Assembly: GCA_016706565.1 (NCBI GenBank)
Contig: JADJJI010000011.1
Span: 496,001-560,000 of the forward strand
Direction: 5' to 3'
DNA from: Piscinibacter sp.
GTDB taxonomy: Bacteria > Pseudomonadota > Gammaproteobacteria > Burkholderiales > Burkholderiaceae_C
Length of the DNA stretch: 64,000 nt
Position numbers and translations under genes: made by a program. Below, in pieces: positions 58,701 through 64,000 of the stretch; position 1 is the stretch's first letter; the number at the start of each line of letters is the position of its first letter. The notes under the pieces are model-generated. The model had not been told where the DNA came from and ran no database searches. It was given only the letters and a program-made list of their open reading frames with translations.

Positions 58701-59657
58701 TCAGGGATAGAAGACTTCGACGGTGTAGCCCGCGATGCGAACTGCGCCCGTGGACATCGTCGCTTGCAGCGAAGTCTCGCTGCCGGCTGGCATCGTCGCG
58801 GTCTGGCTGCGGAAGTCCTGCGGGCTCATCGCCCGCCGAGCCACCAACTGCCCGTTCGCATCGGTCAGAGTCAGGTCGATCCAGGGCAGCGCTGCGACTG
58901 TGGTCGCGCGATTGCGAAGTGTCACGCTCAGGCGGAACCCATCGCCCGACGACGCCTTTGCCAGTGCGGTGCTCTCCACCACGATGTCCTCGATGCGCCT
59001 CGGCGGCTCTATGGTGCAGCCCGAGAGCCTGCACCAGGCCTGCAGCGTTGCCACAGTGCCGGGCAGCCTCGCGGCCATGCCGTCACGGAAGTGGTTCGCT
59101 GCCTGACCAGTGAGCAACAGGGCGAGCACGACCACCATCAGGCGCAGCATCTTTCGCGCACTCGAAGACTGCCATCGTGCTTCCCGCTCCGCGCTGCGAA
59201 CGAACTCCGGCGCCTCCGCGCCGTCGTGCGCCTCGCTGTCCTGCCCCTGCGTCGATGGATCGAGCATCACCGGCTCGATCGCGTCTGCCGGTACATCGGT
59301 ATCGAAACGCGCGTCTGCGAAGTCCGGCCCTTTGCGATCGCCGCTGCCCAGTCCGGTCAGCGCGCCGAAGCCGGTGCGACGCGGCGAGCCGAAGATCTGC
59401 TCGTCGATGCGATCGACCAGATCCGGGTCGGTTGTCTCTATCGGGCCGTCGTCGGTCGGCTGCAAAGCGCCGCCCGTGCCGCGTGCTGGCTCGGCCCAAT
59501 CCGGCGGCGAATCGCGATCCAGGTCGAACAGGCCCTCGAGGGCGTTGAACACCTCGTCGCAACGCCCGCAACGCACCCAGCCTTCGGACACCTTGAGCTG
59601 ATCCTGCACGACGCGGAAAACGGTTCCGCAGGAAGTGCATCGGGTGGCCAGGCTCAT
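58701..59657 (-). CDS. Zinc-ribbon and DUF3426 membrane protein
   Basis: 318 residues. An MJ0042-type zinc ribbon with two CxxC pairs (C-T-S-C, C-G-R-C) opens the protein. An acidic linker follows, then one membrane span (L-R-L-M-V-V-V-L-A-L-L-L-T-G, about 171-185) and a C-terminal periplasmic DUF3426 domain. It is the standard neighbour of prmA in betaproteobacteria, 7 bases after the prmA stop. Function is unknown; a membrane regulator is possible. Confidence 0.88.
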   Translation of the reverse strand: MSLATRCTSCGTVFRVVQDQLKVSEGWVRCGRCDEVFNALEGLFDLDRDSPPDWAEPARGTGGALQPTDDGPIETTDPDLVDRIDEQIFGSPRRTGFGALTGLGSGDRKGPDFADARFDTDVPADAIEPVMLDPSTQGQDSEAHDGAEAPEFVRSAEREARWQSSSARKMLRLMVVVLALLLTGQAANHFRDGMAARLPGTVATLQAWCRLSGCTIEPPRRIEDIVVESTALAKASSGDGFRLSVTLRNRATTVAALPWIDLTLTDANGQLVARRAMSPQDFRSQTATMPAGSETSLQATMSTGAVRIAGYTVEVFYP

Positions 59658-59664
59658 GGCCGAA

Positions 59665-60582
59665 TCATGCCATTCCGGCTTCGGCGCCGCGCACGGCCGT
59701 CATCAGCACCCATCCCTCCTGAGCATCGCTGACTTCCAGGTCGAGCCACGGAGCATAGGCCGACCGCAGCTCTTCGACCTGCCGTTCGAGGATGCCCGCC
59801 AGCACCAGCGACCCAGCCGGAGCGACATGGGCGCTCAGCAGCGGTGCCAGCAGCTTCAGCGGGGTGGCCAGGATGTTGGCATAGACCAGCGCATAGGCGC
59901 CTTGGGCGAGTTCGGGCAGGCCGGCATTCACGCTGACGTGATTGGCCTGCGCATTAGCACGTGTGGATTCCACCGCCGCCGGGTCGATGTCCACGGCATC
60001 GATGTCACGCGCGCCGTGCAGGGCGGCGCCGATGGCCAGGATGCCCGAGCCGCAACCGTAGTCGAGCACGCGGCTCCAGCCAGCGGCCCGCTGGGGCGCC
60101 TGCCGGGCCGTCCAGCGCAGGCACATGCGCGTGGTCGGGTGCGTCCCGGTCCCGAAGGCCAGGCCCGGGTCGAGGCGGATGACCTGGCTTGCCTGCGGTG
60201 GCACTTCGTGCCAGCTGGGCACGATCCAGAAACCCGGCGCAACCTCGACCGGCGCGAACTGCGACTGCGTCAAGCGCACCCAGTCCTGCTCGGCCACCGG
60301 CCGCATGGCCACCAGCGACACGTCACCGGCCCAGTCCTGCGCCAGCAGCAGCGTCGCGGCTTCGGTGGCCGCCGCCTCGTCGGCAAACAGCGCGATCACC
60401 CGCGAGCGGCGCCAGCCGCCTGCCGGCGCTGGCATGCCAGGCTCGCCGAACAGGGCGTGCTCCGCATCGGTGTCCGCGTCGGCGTCCTCGACGGAAGCCG
60501 ACAGTGCACCGAGTTCGTCGATCAGCGCATCGGAGACCGGCTCGACCGCATCTTCCGGCGCCAGCAGCAACAGTTCAAACAT
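59665..60582 (-). CDS. prmA: Ribosomal protein L11 methyltransferase
   Basis: 305 residues. Trimethylates ribosomal protein L11. The N-terminal L11-recognition part is followed by the SAM fold V-L-D-Y-G-C-G-S-G-I-L-A-I-G-A and the family motif F-G-T-G-T-H-P-T-T. It lies 10 bases after accC in the accBC-prmA-DUF3426 run. Confidence 0.94.
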   Translation of the reverse strand: MFELLLLAPEDAVEPVSDALIDELGALSASVEDADADTDAEHALFGEPGMPAPAGGWRRSRVIALFADEAAATEAATLLLAQDWAGDVSLVAMRPVAEQDWVRLTQSQFAPVEVAPGFWIVPSWHEVPPQASQVIRLDPGLAFGTGTHPTTRMCLRWTARQAPQRAAGWSRVLDYGCGSGILAIGAALHGARDIDAVDIDPAAVESTRANAQANHVSVNAGLPELAQGAYALVYANILATPLKLLAPLLSAHVAPAGSLVLAGILERQVEELRSAYAPWLDLEVSDAQEGWVLMTAVRGAEAGMA

Positions 60583-60592
60583 GCCGGCCCGC

Positions 60593-61942
60593 TCAGCGCT
60601 TGTGCTCTGCCATCCACCCCTCGAGGTAATGGATGCTGGTCCCGCCTTCGATGAACTTGGCGTCCACCATCAACTCGCGGTGCAGCGGAATGTTGGTCAG
60701 GATGCCCTCCACCACCGTCTCCGACAGCGCGATGCGCATGCGTGCCAGCGCCTGGTCGCGCGTGTCGCCGTGCGCGATGATCTTGCCGATCATCGAGTCG
60801 TAGTTGGGCGGCACGAAGTAGTTGGTATAGGCGTGGGAATCGACGCGCACGCCAGGCCCGCCCGGCGGGTGCCACATGGTGATGCGGCCGGGCGAGGGCG
60901 TGAACTTGTACGGGTCCTCGGCGTTGACGCGACATTCGATGGCGTGGCCGCGCATCTGGATGTTGCGTTGCGTGAAGGGCAGCTTCTCGCCGGCGGCCAC
61001 GCGGATCTGCATCTGCACGATGTCGATGCCGGTCACCAGCTCGGTCACCGGGTGTTCCACCTGCACGCGGGTGTTCATCTCGATGAAGTAGAACTCGCCG
61101 TCTTCGTACAGGAACTCGAAGGTGCCCGCGCCGCGGTAGCCGATCTTCTTGCAGGCCGCGGCGCAGCGGTCGCCGATGCGTTCGATCACGCGCCGCGGGA
61201 TGCCCGGCGCCGGCGCTTCCTCGATGATCTTCTGGTGACGACGCTGCATCGAACAATCGCGTTCGCCCAGCCAGACGGCGCTCTTGTGCTGGTCGGCCAT
61301 CACCTGGATCTCGATGTGCCGGGGGCGCTCGAGGAACTTCTCCATGTAGACGGCCGAGTTGCTGAACGCCGCGCCGGCCTCGGCGCGGGTGGTCTGCACG
61401 GCATGGATCAGCGCCGCCTCGGTGTGCACGACGCGCATGCCGCGGCCGCCGCCGCCGCCCGCTGCCTTGATGATCACCGGATAGCCGATGCTGCGCGCGA
61501 TGCGGATGATCTCCTTCGGGTCGTCGGGCAGCGCGCCCTCCGAGCCCGGCACGCACGGCACGCCCGACTTGATCATCGCCTGCTTGGCCGAGACCTTGTC
61601 GCCCATCAGGCGGATCGATTCGGGCGTGGGGCCGATGAAGGTAAAGCCGCTGCGCTCGACGCGTTCGGCGAAGTCGGCGTTCTCCGACAGGAAGCCATAG
61701 CCGGGGTGAATGGCTTCGGCGTCCGTGACCTCGGCCGTCGAGATGATCGCCGGCATGTTGAGGTAGCTCTGCGCCGATGCCGCGGGGCCGATGCACACCG
61801 CTTCGTCGGCCAGCTTGACGTACTTGGCATCCCGGTCGGCCTCGGAATAGACGACGACCGACTTGATGCCCATCTCGCGGCAGGCGCGCTGGATGCGCAG
61901 GGCGATTTCGCCTCGATTGGCGATCAGGATCTTCTTGAACAT
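60593..61942 (-). CDS. accC: Biotin carboxylase, acetyl-CoA carboxylase subunit
   Basis: 449 residues. ATP-grasp enzyme that carboxylates biotin on Acc[11 protein letters not shown], the Gly-rich loop [11 protein letters not shown], and [14 protein letters not shown] are complete. The gene follows accB by 10 bases. First step of fatty acid synthesis. Confidence 0.97.
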   Translation of the reverse strand: MFKKILIANRGEIALRIQRACREMGIKSVVVYSEADRDAKYVKLADEAVCIGPAASAQSYLNMPAIISTAEVTDAEAIHPGYGFLSENADFAERVERSGFTFIGPTPESIRLMGDKVSAKQAMIKSGVPCVPGSEGALPDDPKEIIRIARSIGYPVIIKAAGGGGGRGMRVVHTEAALIHAVQTTRAEAGAAFSNSAVYMEKFLERPRHIEIQVMADQHKSAVWLGERDCSMQRRHQKIIEEAPAPGIPRRVIERIGDRCAAACKKIGYRGAGTFEFLYEDGEFYFIEMNTRVQVEHPVTELVTGIDIVQMQIRVAAGEKLPFTQRNIQMRGHAIECRVNAEDPYKFTPSPGRITMWHPPGGPGVRVDSHAYTNYFVPPNYDSMIGKIIAHGDTRDQALARMRIALSETVVEGILTNIPLHRELMVDAKFIEGGTSIHYLEGWMAEHKR

Positions 61943-61952
61943 CGAGTCAGGC

Positions 61953-62414
61953 TCACTCGACGATGAACAGGGGCTGGCCGAACTCGACCGCCTGGCCGTT
62001 CTCGCAGAGGATCTTGGTGACCGTGCCCGTGGTGTCGGACTCGATCTCGTTCATGATCTTCATCGCCTCGATGATGCAGATCGGCTCGCCTTGCTTGACC
62101 GCGCTGCCGACCTCGACGAACGCCTTTCCGCCCGGGCTGGAGGAGCGGTAGAAGGTACCGACCATCGGCGACTTGACGACGTGCCCGGTTTCCGCCGGCA
62201 CGACCGGCGCGGCAGCGACCGGCGCGGCCGCAGGCGCAATCGGTGCGGCCGCGGGTGCCGGCATCTGGAGCATGTGGGCCGCCGGCGCCATCACGGCACC
62301 TGCCGGTTCCGACTTCACAATTCGCACCTTGCCGTCGGCCTCGGTGATCTCGAGCTCCGAGATGTTCGATTCCGACACCAGGTCGATCAGTGTCTTGAGC
62401 TTGCGAAGGTCCAT
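61953..62414 (-). CDS. accB: Biotin carboxyl carrier protein of acetyl-CoA carboxylase
   Basis: 153 residues. The biotinyl domain ends the protein with E-A-M-K-I-M, biotinylated Lys K119. An Ala/Pro linker (about 43-75) joins it to the N-terminal dimer part. Upstream, 62415-62665 (251 bases) has no gene and likely holds the accBC promoter and leader; in related species aroQ often occupies this slot. Confidence 0.96.
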   Translation of the reverse strand: MDLRKLKTLIDLVSESNISELEITEADGKVRIVKSEPAGAVMAPAAHMLQMPAPAAAPIAPAAAPVAAAPVVPAETGHVVKSPMVGTFYRSSSPGGKAFVEVGSAVKQGEPICIIEAMKIMNEIESDTTGTVTKILCENGQAVEFGQPLFIVE

Positions 62415-62665
62415 GCTCTCTCCAACGGTGATTCGAGGTCTGATGCCTCTCGATATGTCTTGTCGCCGTCATCTGGCGGCGATCGGTGCCCAACTTGTCG
62501 CGACATCTGGCGGGCAACTTCACGCCCCAAGTCGGGCCGGGTTGTCGAAACAGACAGGTTCGAAAGTTTCGTCAGCGCTTCTTTGATGCACGAAGCCCGC
62601 GACTTTACGCGCTTTGTTGCGACTTGCCAGCAATTGACTTTCGCAGCGGTTGGTGCTTGCGATTC

Positions 62666-63184
62666 TTAGCCGGGGGCGGCCGTCCAGGCCTCGATGTCGG
62701 CCGGCTTCAGGGCGCCGAGCTTGCGGGAGCGGACCTGCCCGGCCGCGTCGATCACCACCGTGAAGGGCAAGCCCCCTTGGGTGTTGCCGAGCAGGCGACC
62801 GAACTCGACGCCCTCCAGACCGGCCAGCCCCACTGGCAGGGCCAGCGGGCGCTGGCGCAGGAATTCTCGCACCGGCGTGGGGCTGTCGACAGCCAGGCCG
62901 ACCACGGTCCAGCCGCGCGGATTGTGCTCCCGATGGAAGCGGTCGAGCAGAGGCAGTTCAGTGACACAGGGGGCGCACCAGGTGGCCCAGAAGTTCAGCA
63001 CCATCGGCTTGCCACGCAGGCTGGCCAGCACGAGTTCGCCGCCTTCGGGCCGCTCGAAGCGGCTGTCCCAGAAGCCGGCGGGCAGCGGCAGATCCTCGAC
63101 GCGAAGTCGCCACCAAGCGACGCCGGCACCGGCCAAGGCGGCCACGCCGGCCACGCCGGCGACGATCATCGAGCGTCGATTCAT
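62666..63184 (-). CDS. TlpA-like periplasmic thioredoxin
   Basis: 172 residues. An N-terminal membrane anchor (about 7-26) leads to a thioredoxin fold with W-C-A-P-C (C70, C73) in N-F-W-A-T-W-C-A-P-C and a cis-Pro loop G-L-P-F-T-V-V. TlpA/ResA-type proteins reduce disulfides in the periplasm, for example for cytochrome c. The start overlaps the upstream gene's stop by four bases. It is separate from the sox cluster thioredoxin. Confidence 0.9.
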   Translation of the reverse strand: MNRRSMIVAGVAGVAALAGAGVAWWRLRVEDLPLPAGFWDSRFERPEGGELVLASLRGKPMVLNFWATWCAPCVTELPLLDRFHREHNPRGWTVVGLAVDSPTPVREFLRQRPLALPVGLAGLEGVEFGRLLGNTQGGLPFTVVIDAAGQVRSRKLGALKPADIEAWTAAPG

Positions 63185-63792
63185 GCCGGATCCCCGGCTT
63201 CCGACGCCATGAGCCGGCGCAGCGCGGCCAGGTCGCCGCAGGACGTCAGGCCACGTGCGTCGGGCTTGAGGGCGCCGCGCAGGTCATCGTGGTCCAGCAC
63301 GCTCAGATGCACCGTGACCGGTTCGCCCAGCGTGCGGCTGCCGCTCGAGACGGTCAATACGTCCACGTCCCGGCCGCGTGGCCCCGGGCGGCTGCCGACG
63401 TCGAAATCGATGCCCTGGTCGAGCAGGGTGAGTTCCGCCTGCTTGGAATCATCGCAATACAGCTGCAGGTGCACGCAGCTCAGTCGCGTCGCGGTGCCGC
63501 GCCAGACGGCGCCGGTCAGGTGCGGCCTCAGGGTCGCCAGGCGTTCCATCCACTGCACCGCCGCCTCGCGCAGCGCGCGCAGTTCGCCCGGCTGGGTGTC
63601 GGCACAGAACAGCGCCAGATAGGCCCGCACCTCGTCTTCGACGGCATCGTTGCCCGGCATCTCGGCCGGCCGCACGCTGCTGCGCCCGATCGCCTTGACG
63701 GCCTTGCGCTTGGCCGGGCCGTACTCCATGCCTTCTTCCACCACCAGGCGCGCGGCGGTGGTGGCGATCTCTTCGGTCAGCGTGGCAGACAT
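63181..63792 (-). CDS. Conserved hypothetical protein
   Basis: 203 residues, cytoplasmic, without signal or membrane span. The N-terminus (A-R-L-V-V-E-E-G-M-E-Y-G-P-A-K-R-K-A) is a charged helix; the rest is mixed and acidic with several cysteines. I do not recognise a family. Its stop overlaps the TlpA-like start (ATGA), and mtgA lies upstream on the same strand, so an operon is likely. Confidence 0.7.
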   Translation of the reverse strand: MSATLTEEIATTAARLVVEEGMEYGPAKRKAVKAIGRSSVRPAEMPGNDAVEDEVRAYLALFCADTQPGELRALREAAVQWMERLATLRPHLTGAVWRGTATRLSCVHLQLYCDDSKQAELTLLDQGIDFDVGSRPGPRGRDVDVLTVSSGSRTLGEPVTVHLSVLDHDDLRGALKPDARGLTSCGDLAALRRLMASEAGDPA

Positions 63793-63825
63793 CGCGGCAT
63801 TCTAGGCAGCCGCCCCAGCCCTGAT

Positions 63826-64000
63826 TCAAGGCGGGTCGATCGCGCCCATGCGCGCCGTGATGGTGCCGGCCCGGCCGAGCACATAGGCCGAGTTCGGGCG
63901 CTTCTCGAAGCGCTTGGGCGCCGGCAGCATCACCGCCAGGCGCGCCGCCTGCATCGCCCCGAGCGACGCGGCATCGGTGCGGAAGTAGTGCCGCGCCGCC
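63826..64000 (-). CDS. mtgA: Monofunctional biosynthetic peptidoglycan transglycosylase, C-terminal end (partial)
   Basis: The last 57 residues only. A-A-R-H-Y-F-R-T-D-A-A-S-L then A-A-R-L-A-V-M-L-P-A-P-K-R-F matches the end of the GT51 glycosyltransferase fold of MtgA. The catalytic residues lie beyond the window edge. It would polymerise glycan strands from lipid II. Confidence 0.75.
   Translation of the reverse strand, partial: AARHYFRTDAASLGAMQAARLAVMLPAPKRFEKRPNSAYVLGRAGTITARMGAIDPP

Overview
The window is about 70% GC chromosomal DNA from a betaproteobacterium. The gene neighbourhoods (yajC-secD-secF, smg-dprA, LysM protein, def-fmt-htpX, accB-accC-prmA-DUF3426, fba-purC) and the Bug-type solute receptor point to Burkholderiales, probably a Rubrivivax/Leptothrix-like lineage. 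A complete Sox set with SoxCD, plus FccAB, indicates a thiosulfate- and sulfide-oxidising lifestyle. I saw no rRNA, tRNA, CRISPR array, transposase or phage gene, and no gene-free stretch longer than 300 bases.

Layout. (1) 1-6303: the end of an HD-GYP regulator, a very large six-PAS hybrid histidine kinase, and a short family 2 glycosyltransferase. (2) 6465-8343: small secreted or lipidated proteins and an AP2-like protein, followed by a 95-bp tandem repeat. (3) 8624-15398, minus strand: an overlapping operon moxR - DUF58 - transglutaminase (TgpA type) - mltB - ybaL, a membrane and cell-wall unit. (4) 15435-18995: an HDAC-family deacetylase, gamma-glutamyltransferase and small proteins. (5) 19069-31794: the sulfur island. 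A minus-strand operon (MBL hydrolase, thioredoxin, cytochrome c, ArsR regulator) diverges from fccA-fccB. A long minus-strand operon runs soxC-D-Y-Z-A-X, then a terminator, then soxB - dsrE - yeeE/yedE - cytochrome c4. (6) 32010-33918: a Bug receptor and an SDR dehydrogenase. (7) 33988-39685: yajC-secD-secF and DUF1631. (8) 39705-46723: smg, dprA, a LysM protein, def-fmt-htpX, a lipoprotein and azlCD. (9) 46794-58649: central carbon metabolism (pgk, pyk, ilvA, ppsA, fba), purC and a PfkB sugar kinase, interrupted by an AT-rich TPR gene. (10) 58701-64000, minus strand: DUF3426, prmA, accC, accB, a TlpA-like protein, an unknown protein and the end of mtgA.

How the genes work together. In the sulfur island SoxYZ carries the sulfur substrate. 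SoxXA attaches thiosulfate, SoxB hydrolyses the sulfonate and SoxCD oxidises the sulfane sulfur. FccAB oxidises sulfide, and cytochrome c4 and small cytochromes c can pass electrons on. The YeeE-type transporter and DsrE-like protein suggest uptake or handling of thiosulfate or sulfane sulfur. The thioredoxin (SoxW/SoxS type) and MBL protein (SoxH type) are maintenance or accessory factors. The ArsR protein with three cysteines is a plausible persulfide-sensing repressor. A perfect 10-12-10 inverted repeat before soxC, paired AT-rich boxes in the MBL/fcc divergent promoter, and a terminator plus small palindrome between soxX and soxB are the most interesting regulatory signals. The clearest sign of horizontal change is the AT-rich TPR gene, which sits where purE-purK would normally follow purC and whose flank also alters the end of the PfkB gene.
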